Positions 17,333 to 25,673 of a stretch of DNA of 64,000 nucleotides are shown in pieces. Position numbers and translations under genes: made by a program. Under the pieces are notes generated by a model, which worked only from the letters and a program-made list of their open reading frames with translations, did not search any database and had not been told where the DNA came from. How positions within the stretch are numbered: the stretch's first letter is position 1; each line of letters starts with the position of its first letter. Source of the DNA: Flavobacterium ajazii (GTDB lineage: Bacteria > Bacteroidota > Bacteroidia > Flavobacteriales > Flavobacteriaceae); assembly GCF_010614725.1 (NCBI RefSeq), contig NZ_JAAEHL010000006.1, positions 124,001 through 188,000 of the forward strand. Direction: 5' to 3'.

Positions 17333-17349
17333 TTTAGAACGACTCTAAA
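17333..17349. promoter_or_regulatory. palindromic operator candidate TTTAGA-N5-TCTAAA
   Basis: TTTAGA at 17333-17338 and TCTAAA at 17344-17349 form a perfect 6-bp inverted repeat with a 5-nt spacer. The site lies between the divergent araC-type gene and hemA, 47 bp from the regulator's start. Such a dimeric site fits a Fur-like or other homodimeric regulator, but the protein is unknown. Confidence 0.45.
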
Positions 17350-17481
17350 CTAATCCTTTCTAATGAGTTGATTTTGCTACAAAAGTAGTCCTTTTTACTC
17401 AAAAACACCTATTTAGGTTCAAAAAAACATACAGCGACATAAAAAGTACTTTTAGCGTTATTTTTATCAATGGTATAGTAA

Positions 17482-17489
17482 TAATTTTG
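17482..17489 (+). promoter_or_regulatory. -7 promoter element of the hemA operon (TAATTTTG)
   Basis: TAATTTTG matches TAnnTTTG. A transcript starting about 7 nt later would have an 18-nt leader to the ATG at 17514. The TTG inside this box is therefore not the start codon. Confidence 0.6.
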
Positions 17490-17513
17490 TTGCACTTTTA
17501 TGAAAGTGAATTT

Positions 17514-18764
17514 ATGGAAAACAATACCGTACCGAAACACCTTTATTTTTACTCAGTTGGTCTGAGTTATAAAAAAGCTGATGCTGAGGTCAGAGGTCAA
17601 TTTAGCTTGGATGCCGTTGCAAAGACTCGTTTGCTGGAACAGGCTAAAAACGATGGAATAGAAAGTTTAATAGTAACTTCAACCTGCAACAGAACCGAAA
17701 TTTATGGTTTTGCAGAGCACCCTTTTCAATTAATCAAATTGATTTGCGACAACAGTAATGGTTCTGTTGACGCTTTTCAAAAAGTGGGTTTCGTTTACAA
17801 AAATCAGGAAGCAATCAATCACTTATTTCGCGTAGGAACTGGTTTAGACAGTCAGATTTTAGGTGATTTTGAAATTATATCTCAAATTAAGACCAGTTTT
17901 ATCCATTCAAAATCTTTAGGTTTAGCGAATGCTTTTATGGAAAGACTGGTAAATGCAGTTATTCAGGCGAGCAAGAGAATTAAAACTGAAACTGAAATCA
18001 GTTCCGGTGCAACTTCGGTTTCTTTTGCATCGGTACAATATATCCTTAAAAATGTTGAGGATATCAGCAACAAAAACATTCTGCTTTTCGGAACCGGAAA
18101 AATTGGAAGAAATACTTGCGAAAATCTGGTAAAACATACTAAAAACGAACATATTACTTTAATCAACCGAACGAAAGACAAAGCTGAGAAACTGGCTGGA
18201 AAACTAAATTTGATTGTTAAAGATTATTCGGAGTTACACCTAGAACTTCAAAAAGCCGATGTTGTCGTTGTAGCAACAGGTGCACAAAACCCAACTGTTG
18301 ACAAAGCAATTTTGAATCTTAAAAAACCGTTGTTGATTCTGGATTTATCGATTCCGAAAAATGTAAATGAAAACGTAGAGGAATTAGAAGGCGTAACTTT
18401 AATCCATATGGATTATTTGTCTCAATTGACGGATGAAACATTGGAAAACAGAAAATTACACATTCCGGCAGCTGAAGCCATCATCGAAGAAATCAAAGAA
18501 GAATTCATTACCTGGATGAAAGGGAGAAAGTTCGCTCCAACAATTAATGCGCTAAAAGAAAAATTGAACGCTATTAAAATATCGGAATTGGATTTTCAAA
18601 GTAAAAAAATTGCTGATTTTAATGAAGAGCAGGCTGAAATCATTAGTAACCGAATCATCCAGAAAATCACTACTCATTTTGCAAATCATTTAAAAGACGA
18701 TGATACCATGGTCGATGAAAGCATTGAATGGATCGAAAAAGTCTTCAAAATAAAAGCATCTTAA
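17514..18764 (+). CDS. hemA: glutamyl-tRNA reductase
   Basis: From the ATG at 17514 the product is 416 residues. It reduces glutamyl-tRNA to glutamate-1-semialdehyde, the first committed step of C5 heme synthesis. The catalytic C58 lies in VTSTCNRTEIY, followed by the NADPH-binding LLFGTGKIGRN segment and a C-terminal dimerisation helix. A longer frame starting with TTG at 17487 is rejected because that TTG lies in the -7 box. It is the first gene of the plus-strand hemACD-E-(unknown)-F series. hemL, needed for the next step, is not in the window. Confidence 0.97.
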   Translation: MENNTVPKHLYFYSVGLSYKKADAEVRGQFSLDAVAKTRLLEQAKNDGIESLIVTSTCNRTEIYGFAEHPFQLIKLICDNSNGSVDAFQKVGFVYKNQEAINHLFRVGTGLDSQILGDFEIISQIKTSFIHSKSLGLANAFMERLVNAVIQASKRIKTETEISSGATSVSFASVQYILKNVEDISNKNILLFGTGKIGRNTCENLVKHTKNEHITLINRTKDKAEKLAGKLNLIVKDYSELHLELQKADVVVVATGAQNPTVDKAILNLKKPLLILDLSIPKNVNENVEELEGVTLIHMDYLSQLTDETLENRKLHIPAAEAIIEEIKEEFITWMKGRKFAPTINALKEKLNAIKISELDFQSKKIADFNEEQAEIISNRIIQKITTHFANHLKDDDTMVDESIEWIEKVFKIKAS

Positions 18765-18775
18765 ATAAAAATTTA

Positions 18776-18856
18776 AACCATATAAGTTATATAAGTTCAT
18801 TTAAAAACTGTGTTTTACCCAAACTACTTAAATTTACTTATATAACTTATATGGTT
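18776..18856. repeat. 21-bp perfect inverted repeat between hemA and hemC
   Basis: AACCATATAAGTTATATAAG plus T (18776-18796) is exactly complementary to 18836-18856, with a 39-nt loop. Each arm is itself built from a repeated ATATAAGT word. There is no T-run, so it is more likely a dispersed repeat or RNA hairpin than a terminator. Confidence 0.75.
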
Positions 18857-18869
18857 CAAAAAACAAAAC

Positions 18870-19793
18870 ATGGCTGAAAAAACAATCAGAATTGGAACGC
18901 GTGACAGCGAATTAGCACTTTGGCAAGCACATACTGTCGAGAAATTACTAAACGATTTAGGTTATAAAACCACAATTGTTGCGGTAAAATCTCAAGGTGA
19001 CATTATTCTGGATAAGCCACTTTACGAATTAGGAATCACTGGAATTTTTACTAAAACGCTTGACATCGCCATGATTAATGGTGACGTTGATATTGCAGTA
19101 CATTCTATGAAAGATGTTCCTACTTCTTTGCCAAAAGGAATTGTTCAAGGAGCTGTTTTGCCAAGAGCCAATGTTCTGGATATTTTAGTTCATAAAGGAA
19201 ATCCTGATTTTGCGAACCCAAGCACGATTGCAACCGGAAGTTTACGCCGTCAGGCGCTTTGGCTGAACAAATACCCAAATCATACAGTAGTGGATTTACG
19301 TGGAAACGTAAACACTCGTATGCAAAAGCTTCAAGACAATAATTGGGACGGAGCTGTTTTTGCAGCTGCAGGTTTGGAGCGCATCAACTTAAAACCTGAA
19401 AATTATATCAATTTAGACTGGATGATTCCAGCACCGGCTCAAGGCGCAATGCTTGTAGTGGCAATGGAAAATGACAATTATACATTGGATGCACTTTCTC
19501 AATTAAATGATATCGAAACGGAAATTTGTACTTATATCGAACGTCAGTTTTTAAGAACGCTTGAAGGCGGATGTACTGCACCAATCGGATCTTTAGTTAC
19601 CTATAACGAAGATGAAGACACTTTGCATTTTCAAGGAGTTTTACTTTCTATTGACGGAAAACAAAAAATTGAAATCAATAAAACGGTCGATATTTCGGAG
19701 TGGAAAAAATTAGGTTTCAACGCAGCTCAGGAAATCTTGAATAATGGCGGAACTGAATTAATGAAGCAGATTAAAGAATCCCTGAAAAAATAA
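18870..19793 (+). CDS. hemC: hydroxymethylbilane synthase (porphobilinogen deaminase)
   Basis: The 307-residue enzyme joins four porphobilinogens into hydroxymethylbilane. The N-terminal IRIGTRDSELALWQA, catalytic D82 (HSMKDVPT), arginine-rich TGSLRRQA and the cofactor-attaching C235 (LEGGCTAPIG) are all present. It overlaps hemD by one base in a TAATG junction, which implies translational coupling with the next enzyme, whose substrate it produces. It lies 105 bp after hemA across an inverted repeat. Confidence 0.97.
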   Translation: MAEKTIRIGTRDSELALWQAHTVEKLLNDLGYKTTIVAVKSQGDIILDKPLYELGITGIFTKTLDIAMINGDVDIAVHSMKDVPTSLPKGIVQGAVLPRANVLDILVHKGNPDFANPSTIATGSLRRQALWLNKYPNHTVVDLRGNVNTRMQKLQDNNWDGAVFAAAGLERINLKPENYINLDWMIPAPAQGAMLVVAMENDNYTLDALSQLNDIETEICTYIERQFLRTLEGGCTAPIGSLVTYNEDEDTLHFQGVLLSIDGKQKIEINKTVDISEWKKLGFNAAQEILNNGGTELMKQIKESLKK

Positions 19794-20458
19794 TGGCAAA
19801 TCCAGTTCAAATAGTATCTACTAAAATATTATCACCTCTTCATAAACAAGAGCTAATGAAATATGGCGTTGAATTAATCGAAGCCGATTTCATTAAAACC
19901 GAAAACAAACCTTTCGAATTAAAAGACCTAAACGAAAGTCTGATTTTTACGAGTCAGAATGCTGTTCATAGTGTTTTATCCAATCCCAAATCAGTAGAAT
20001 TAAAAAAGAAAAACGTGTATTGCGTTGGACTTAAAACCAAAAATCTTTTAGAAGAAAACGGTTTTAATGTTGTGGCTTACACTGGTTACGCTTCAGATTT
20101 AGCAGAAATTATCACTTTGATTTACAATAGTGAAAGCTTTACTTTTTTCAGCGGAAATTTAAGAAGAGATACTTTGCCAGAAGCTTTAAAAGAAAACGGA
20201 ATTAAATTCAATGAAATTCAGGTTTACGAAACTACGCTTCAACCTCAGAAAATAAAAGTAAATCCAGAAGCGATTTTGTTTTTTAGTCCGTCTGGAGTTA
20301 AAAGTTACCTGAAACACAATACCATAAATAAACAAATCTGTTTCTGTATTGGTGATACCACTGCAGAAGCCTTATCAAAAATCACAAAAAACATCATCGT
20401 CGCAGATCAACCCACAATTGAAGACGTGATCGAAGATGTAATTCACGAATATAAGTAA
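19793..20458 (+). CDS. hemD: uroporphyrinogen-III synthase
   Basis: The 221-residue protein is poorly conserved at sequence level, as HemD always is. The two-lobed pattern (IVSTKILSP at the start, LIFTSQNAVHSV, YTGYASDLAE, FFSGNLRRDTLPEAL, ILFFSPSGVKSYL, CFCIGDTTAEAL) and its place coupled to hemC make the call secure. It closes and inverts ring D of hydroxymethylbilane to give uroporphyrinogen III. The start shares one base with the hemC stop. Confidence 0.93.
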   Translation: MANPVQIVSTKILSPLHKQELMKYGVELIEADFIKTENKPFELKDLNESLIFTSQNAVHSVLSNPKSVELKKKNVYCVGLKTKNLLEENGFNVVAYTGYASDLAEIITLIYNSESFTFFSGNLRRDTLPEALKENGIKFNEIQVYETTLQPQKIKVNPEAILFFSPSGVKSYLKHNTINKQICFCIGDTTAEALSKITKNIIVADQPTIEDVIEDVIHEYK

Positions 20459-20466
20459 TATATAGC

Positions 20467-20499
20467 AAACCCGACAGGTTTTAAAAACCTGTCGGGTTT
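20467..20499. repeat. perfect palindrome (ACCCGACAGGT family)
   Basis: Sixteen bases at 20467-20482 (AAACCCGACAGGTTTT) are fully complementary to 20484-20499, with one central base. It is the first of two tandem palindromes between hemD and hemE. It could fold as a terminator-like hairpin, but hemE continues on the same strand. Confidence 0.75.
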
Positions 20500-20519
20500 A
20501 AATAATTAAATAATAAATA

Positions 20520-20546
20520 CCTACAAGGTTTTGAAAACCTTGCAGG
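20520..20546. repeat. near-perfect palindrome (CCTACAAGGT family)
   Basis: CCTACAAGGTTTT (20520-20532) is complementary to AAAACCTTGCAGG (20534-20546) except at one base. Together with the preceding palindrome it fills most of the hemD-hemE gap. I recall similar elements in other Flavobacterium genomes, unverified here. Confidence 0.7.
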
Positions 20547-20561
20547 AAAAACAAATAAGAG

Positions 20562-21587
20562 ATGTTAAAAAACGACCTATTTTTAAAAGCATTAAAAGGA
20601 GAAACAATACAGCGTCCACCGGTATGGATGATGCGTCAGGCAGGAAGATATTTACCAGAGTTTAGAGAACTTCGTGATAAATATGATTTCTTTACGCGTT
20701 GCGAAACGCCAGAATTAGCTGCAGAAATTACAGTGCAACCAATTCGCCGAATTGCTCCTGATGCTGCAATTTTATTCTCAGATATCTTGGTTGTGCCTCG
20801 CGCAATGGGAATTTATGTAGAATTGAAAGACAATTTAGGTCCTATTATTCCAAATCCAATTCGCACAATGGAACAAGTAAATCAAGTTTTTGTTCCAGAT
20901 GTAAACGAAACATTAGGTTACGTTTTTGACGCTGTGAAATTGACTAAAGAAATGCTGAACGATGAAGTTCCTTTAATTGGTTTTGCAGGTTCGCCTTGGA
21001 CCATTTTCTGCTATGCTGTTGAAGGAAAAGGTTCTAAAAGTTTTGATACAGCAAAAGGATTCTGCTTTTCAAACCCGGTTGCAGCGCATACTTTATTGCA
21101 AAAAATTACAGATACTACCATTTTATACTTAAAAGAAAAAGTAAAATCGGGTGTAAATGCCGTTCAGATTTTTGATTCTTGGGGAGGAATGCTATCTCCT
21201 GTTGATTATCAAGAATTTTCATGGAAATACATCAACCAGATTGTTGACGCTTTAGCGGATATTACTCCGGTTATTGTTTTCGGAAAAGGATGCTGGTTTG
21301 CTCTTGGCGACATGGGTAAAAGCCGTGCTTCTGCTCTTGGAGTAGATTGGACTTGTTCTGCAAGAAATGCTCGTTATTTGTCTGGCGGAAACATTACGTT
21401 ACAAGGAAATTTTGATCCATCAAGATTGCTTTCTCCAATTCCGACGATCAAGAAAATGGTTCACGAAATGATTGATGAGTTCGGAAAAGATAAATACATA
21501 GTAAATTTAGGTCACGGAATTTTACCAAATATCCCTGTAGATCACGCAAAAGCGTTTATTGACGCGGTGAAGGAATACGGGCAATAA
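20562..21587 (+). CDS. hemE: uroporphyrinogen decarboxylase
   Basis: The 341-residue enzyme removes four carboxyl groups from uroporphyrinogen III to give coproporphyrinogen III. The N-terminal signature [20 protein letters not shown] is complete, as are the substrate-binding [12 protein letters not shown] and a late [10 protein letters not shown] with its conserved His. Length is normal. It is the fourth heme gene of the series, 103 bp after hemD across two palindromes. Confidence 0.97.
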   Translation: MLKNDLFLKALKGETIQRPPVWMMRQAGRYLPEFRELRDKYDFFTRCETPELAAEITVQPIRRIAPDAAILFSDILVVPRAMGIYVELKDNLGPIIPNPIRTMEQVNQVFVPDVNETLGYVFDAVKLTKEMLNDEVPLIGFAGSPWTIFCYAVEGKGSKSFDTAKGFCFSNPVAAHTLLQKITDTTILYLKEKVKSGVNAVQIFDSWGGMLSPVDYQEFSWKYINQIVDALADITPVIVFGKGCWFALGDMGKSRASALGVDWTCSARNARYLSGGNITLQGNFDPSRLLSPIPTIKKMVHEMIDEFGKDKYIVNLGHGILPNIPVDHAKAFIDAVKEYGQ

Positions 21588-21658
21588 TAGTTGATAGTTT
21601 ATGATTGATGGTTGTTGGATAAAATGACTATCAACCATAAACCAGCAACCAACAACTT
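21588..21658. repeat. imperfect inverted repeat after hemE
   Basis: The left arm (21588-21618, containing GTTTATGATTGATGGTTGTT) and right arm (21628-21658, containing AACCATAAACCAGCAACCAA) are imperfect inverted copies. They fill the gap to the next gene. Confidence 0.6.
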
Positions 21659-21663
21659 ATAAA

Positions 21664-22059
21664 ATGCTCAACAAAGGTCTAAGAGACGAAGAAAAAATAA
21701 GAATCGATAACGTCCTCAAAACGTTACGAACTCTTGTTTATGTCCCTTATCCTTTAAACAATCTGGAAAAGGAAAACATTGAAAACCAATTAAAAGAAAT
21801 TGGGTTAAACCTCGAAACTTTGTCTAACCAAACTAATGAAGATTTAATCACATTATTAATACGTCTTCATTTTGATTGGGAACATTTAGAGCAATTCGGA
21901 GATGTTTTAGTCGAATTTTCTAAAGAAGAAAATTATAATTTTGAAGATAAAGCTTTGGCTGTATACCAATATATTCAAGCTGAAAGCAAAGCTTTTTCTT
22001 TTGGGATTAATGCTAAAATAGCTTCGGTGAAGGCCAAAAATAATTACAATGAAAGATAA
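21664..22059 (+). CDS. unknown 131-residue protein inside the heme operon
   Basis: The product is 131 residues, soluble, mostly helical and charged, with no signal peptide, cysteine or heme-binding motif. Its tail overlaps the hemF start by 11 bases, so it is translated in step with hemF. I do not recognise a family. Codon use and acidic/leucine-rich helix pattern are normal for a real protein. Given its position between hemE and hemF it may help coproporphyrinogen handling, but that is inference from context only. Confidence 0.75.
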   Translation: MLNKGLRDEEKIRIDNVLKTLRTLVYVPYPLNNLEKENIENQLKEIGLNLETLSNQTNEDLITLLIRLHFDWEHLEQFGDVLVEFSKEENYNFEDKALAVYQYIQAESKAFSFGINAKIASVKAKNNYNER

Positions 22060-22951
22060 ATTTTACGCATACATACAAAATTTACAAGACCAGATTTGCG
22101 CTGGATTAGAAGCTGTTGACGGAACTGCAAAATTCCGTGAAGACTTATGGAAACGTCCTGAAGGCGGCGGCGGAAGAACACGTGTTATTGAAAACGGAGC
22201 TGTTTTCGAGAAAGGTGGTGTAAACATTTCAGCCGTTCACGGAAAACTTCCTGAAACCATGCAAAAAATGTTCAATGTTGGAGAGGCTGATTTCTTTGCC
22301 TGCGGATTAAGTTTGGTTCTTCATCCAAAAAACCCGATGGTTCCAACCGTTCATGCAAACTGGCGCTATTTTGAAATGTACGATGAGTCTGGAAATGTTA
22401 TCCAACAATGGTTTGGCGGTGGACAGGATTTAACGCCTTATTATTTGTTTGAAGAAGATGCAAAACACTTTCATCAAACGTGTAAAATTGCCTGCGACAA
22501 ACATAATCCGGATTTTTATCCGAAATATAAAAAACAATGCGATTCGTATTTTTGGAATGCACATCGTAACGAAGCCCGCGGACTTGGCGGTTTATTCTTT
22601 GATTATTGCAAAACAAATGAGCAAATGTCAATGGAGAACTGGTACGATTTTGTAACTGAAGTTGGAAATAGTTTTCTTGAAGCGTATGTTCCAATTGTAG
22701 AAAAAAGAAAAAACCTTTCTTATACGCCCGAAAACAGAAACTGGCAGGAAATCCGTCGCGGTCGTTATGTTGAGTTTAATCTGGTCCATGATAAAGGAAC
22801 TTTATTCGGTTTAAAAACTAATGGAAGAATCGAAAGTATTTTGATGAGCCTTCCACCGCACGTACAATGGGTTTACGATCATCACCCGGAAACAGGAAGT
22901 GAAGAGGAAAAATTAATAAAAGTATTGGAGAATCCTGTAGACTGGATTTAA
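22049..22951 (+). CDS. hemF: oxygen-dependent coproporphyrinogen III oxidase
   Basis: The 300-residue enzyme uses O2 to decarboxylate coproporphyrinogen III to protoporphyrinogen IX. Signature segments are all present: EGGGGRTRVI, VHANWRYFEMY, FGGGQDLTPYY, the RNEARGLGGLFFDY stretch and GRYVEFNLVHDKGTLFGL. Its product is the substrate of HemJ encoded at 14608-15159. The start lies within the end of the 131-residue gene. A strong terminator follows the stop. Presence of HemF indicates aerobic heme synthesis. Confidence 0.97.
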   Translation: MKDKFYAYIQNLQDQICAGLEAVDGTAKFREDLWKRPEGGGGRTRVIENGAVFEKGGVNISAVHGKLPETMQKMFNVGEADFFACGLSLVLHPKNPMVPTVHANWRYFEMYDESGNVIQQWFGGGQDLTPYYLFEEDAKHFHQTCKIACDKHNPDFYPKYKKQCDSYFWNAHRNEARGLGGLFFDYCKTNEQMSMENWYDFVTEVGNSFLEAYVPIVEKRKNLSYTPENRNWQEIRRGRYVEFNLVHDKGTLFGLKTNGRIESILMSLPPHVQWVYDHHPETGSEEEKLIKVLENPVDWI

Positions 22952-22971
22952 TCCTTTACAACAAGACATAA

Positions 22972-23002
22972 AAAAGCCCTAAAATTGATATTTAGGGCTT
23001 TT
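22972..23002. terminator. bidirectional terminator
   Basis: AAAAGCCCTAAA (22972-22983) pairs perfectly with TTTAGGGCTTTT (22991-23002) around a 7-nt loop. It separates hemF from the convergent 591-aa gene. Confidence 0.9.
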
Positions 23003-23007
23003 GCTTT

Positions 23008-24783
23008 TTATTTATTTAATTCGTCAATTAAATCCAATGTCTGCAGAATAATATTTTTGTCTGCTTTTACTGAATTTAATTTTAACTCAAATTTCAGCTT
23101 ATTATCAATCAGTTTCTTGGCTGAATACAATGTAACGTCACTGAATTGCTGCGCCAGACGATTCAGGACTTTAAGTTCAGATCCTTTAGCTTCACCTGAA
23201 TTAGAATAAGCTGTTACTAATTTATCGATGCTTATTTTAGCCGAAATATAATTCTGCTTCAATTCTTTTTTAACTTCCTTAGAAAACGAATTGTCTTTTG
23301 GATAAATAGCGTCAATATTATTCCCAACAATTACGACATCTTTTTCCTTAAAAATAAACAAACCACCGTATTCCTGAGTTCCTTTTATTTCGTAATAATT
23401 CCCTTTTTGAATTAATACGTTTTTGCGAACTCCCAATTGAATCAGTTTATCAGCAAAAGTAGGATGTGTTGAAGTAAAAATTACTGAAAACTGCGGTATT
23501 GCTTTTTTTATCGTTTTCACAACCTCCTTTGATTCATAATTTTCATCATATTCAAAAGTTTTTGTGGTAACCTCCTTTTCGGTGACATCATAAAGAAACA
23601 TGCTTAAATCACCGTCAAAAAGAGTCGCTGTGGCTTCTTCATCAATAATTGTCGAAATCAAATCGGTTACAACACCAATATCTTCTTTCAAAATATAAGG
23701 ATTGTTGAAAACCTCGGCACTCAAAGTCGGAAAACTATTCAGCATTTCCTTTGTATTAAAATGATAGGTCAAATAACCAAGCGGTTTTTGAGCAGGAAAA
23801 TAATTAAAGATGTTTTTATTGACTTTTCGATTACTGATTTTACCCACCAAATCGGCGATTGGTTTAGTGTATTCTACAATTTCCTCGATTCGCGCATTAT
23901 CATTATCAAAATAAAAATTGACATTCACACCTTTTACAAAATTGCCTAAGTTCTTCTGACTTGGTAAAAATTTATTATACGTCGTAAACTTTGCCAAAGC
24001 CATATAAGCCGAATTAAAGCTGCTCATTGCTGTACCATAATCAACCCAACAGGAAATATCCGCATTTTCATGAACTTTGTCTGAAGACGGAACCGTAAAA
24101 CCATTTTCAAAAAGCAACTTTATAAATCTGTTTTGACTGATAGCCTGAATGCTGTCAAAAGCAGTCTGTTCTTTTTGAAAATTAGCGTAATAATTATCTG
24201 TGTACGCAGTATCTACAACAGGCTCTTCAATTGTTTCCACTACCATTTCTGTTACCGGAGATTCCGCTACCACAGCTACGGTATCATCTACCACAGGTGG
24301 TGCCAAAGCATAATCATTATATGAATATTTTTTTGTTAAGCCGAAGATCACCAAATAACTATCATTCCAGGCAACGGTTGTCTTTTTATCTGCTGAATTA
24401 TAAACTGAATACTGACCAAAATCTTCAATCAGTAACTTTGAAGATGAAGCATTTTCCTGATCCTTTTGAATTAAAAAGTTCTTAATGTCGCCTCTGCTTT
24501 TTATCGGAATTGTAACCTGATAATACGGTATGCTGTCTGAATAATTTCCATGAACAGTTATTTTTTGGTCTAATTTTATAAGATCTGCATATTCATTGAC
24601 GTCCAGTTTCATTTTCTCTTTCGCATTTTTTAAGAGAGAATGATTTAAAACCTCAGCAACATTAACTTTTTTAGAAAGCTGACTGCCATTAAACTGAACA
24701 AAATAATCCTGCTTTTTAGGAAGTGACTGACTATAAGTCAAACCGAACGTAAAAAGAATTAAAAAAGTAAAAATTTGTTTCAT
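23008..24783 (-). CDS. secreted protein of unknown function
   Basis: The 591-residue protein has a signal peptide (MKQIFTFLILFTFGLTYSQ). It contains a valine/threonine/acid-rich linker near residues 165-190 (VAESPVTEMVVETIEEPVV) that divides an N-terminal part from a large C-terminal part with alternating strands and helices. I do not recognise a domain. It runs opposite to the heme genes and, with the downstream-transcribed lipoprotein at 24816-25448, splits hemF from hemB. Both are probably one transcript (32-bp gap, lipoprotein first). Confidence 0.8.
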   Translation of the reverse strand: MKQIFTFLILFTFGLTYSQSLPKKQDYFVQFNGSQLSKKVNVAEVLNHSLLKNAKEKMKLDVNEYADLIKLDQKITVHGNYSDSIPYYQVTIPIKSRGDIKNFLIQKDQENASSSKLLIEDFGQYSVYNSADKKTTVAWNDSYLVIFGLTKKYSYNDYALAPPVVDDTVAVVAESPVTEMVVETIEEPVVDTAYTDNYYANFQKEQTAFDSIQAISQNRFIKLLFENGFTVPSSDKVHENADISCWVDYGTAMSSFNSAYMALAKFTTYNKFLPSQKNLGNFVKGVNVNFYFDNDNARIEEIVEYTKPIADLVGKISNRKVNKNIFNYFPAQKPLGYLTYHFNTKEMLNSFPTLSAEVFNNPYILKEDIGVVTDLISTIIDEEATATLFDGDLSMFLYDVTEKEVTTKTFEYDENYESKEVVKTIKKAIPQFSVIFTSTHPTFADKLIQLGVRKNVLIQKGNYYEIKGTQEYGGLFIFKEKDVVIVGNNIDAIYPKDNSFSKEVKKELKQNYISAKISIDKLVTAYSNSGEAKGSELKVLNRLAQQFSDVTLYSAKKLIDNKLKFELKLNSVKADKNIILQTLDLIDELNK

Positions 24784-24815
24784 TGTAGATGTTTGAAAAT
24801 ATTATTTGATAATAA

Positions 24816-25448
24816 TTATGGAATTAACTGAATGTTGTTATTCATTAATGATGATTTTTTAAGCACACTGTACATACTCTGCTTCAAAAAAACAGTCTTT
24901 TTATTTGGGGAAATTTTGCAATTGGTATTACTTGCTGTTACTATATCACGGTCAAAAGTATAAATAGATATGATGTTGGCTTTTTCCAGATCTTCCTTTT
25001 TCTTTTCATCCTTCAGTAAGTTTTCCGGAATTGGGTACGATGCAATTCTTTCGAAACTCCTGGAGTCGGCCGTAAAATGAATCTGATTTTTCTGTTTGTT
25101 TAAAGTATTTACAACTTCATTTAGGGCTTTCAGGTTTTTATAATCTAATTTGATAATAAAAACATACCGGTCAAAATCGGTTTTGGTTGATACATTCGAA
25201 ATTCCTTCCATTTTTGAAACTTTCGATTTAAAATCATTTAGTTTCTGTGCAATTTCCTGTTCATTCGGGATTTTCACGCCATCCACTTCTTCCAGCCAGA
25301 TAGCCGATTTGGTCTTTAGCCATGATTTCGAAAAATCAACCATCAAAGTGTATTCACCACTCTGATCGTCATGATGTTTAATTCTTTCTGTTATCTCAAA
25401 ACAGCTTGTTAAGAGCAGACAGCAGCATAATACAAATATTTTCTTCAT
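24816..25448 (-). CDS. lipoprotein of unknown function
   Basis: The 210-residue protein has a lipobox (LLLTSC) at residues 12-17. Its mature region begins FEITERIKHHDDQSGEYTL, with later segments FDRYVFIIKLDYKNLKALN and IISIYTFDRDIV. It has no catalytic motif I can name. It is the first gene of a two-gene minus-strand unit with the 591-residue secreted protein, so the two probably act together at the envelope. Function unknown. Confidence 0.78.
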   Translation of the reverse strand: MKKIFVLCCCLLLTSCFEITERIKHHDDQSGEYTLMVDFSKSWLKTKSAIWLEEVDGVKIPNEQEIAQKLNDFKSKVSKMEGISNVSTKTDFDRYVFIIKLDYKNLKALNEVVNTLNKQKNQIHFTADSRSFERIASYPIPENLLKDEKKKEDLEKANIISIYTFDRDIVTASNTNCKISPNKKTVFLKQSMYSVLKKSSLMNNNIQLIP

Positions 25449-25579
25449 TTGGGAGATTTAAATTTGAAAAAACATTCCGTAAGAAGATTCTTCATAGAAG
25501 TTTAAAAAAGCGATACGAATTTAGATAATATTAACGAATTCTACCGCATTGCTGACTCTTTATTTGGCCGTTTTTTCTT

Positions 25580-25587
25580 TAACTTTG
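25580..25587 (+). promoter_or_regulatory. -7 promoter element (TAACTTTG)
   Basis: TAACTTTG matches TAnnTTTG upstream of hemB, giving a leader of about 80 nt. A TTTG at 25563-25566 is too close to be a standard -33 element. Confidence 0.5.
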
Positions 25588-25673
25588 CGGCACTTATTTT
25601 AATTTCACTTTAAAATGAATATGAACTATTTACAGATAAATATTCGTTTTAGATTTTATAAAAAAAACACTCT

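Noticed and set aside
25449..25673. Riboswitch or leader peptide before hemB
   Set aside because: The roughly 80-nt leader shows no conserved fold or short peptide that I can recognise.
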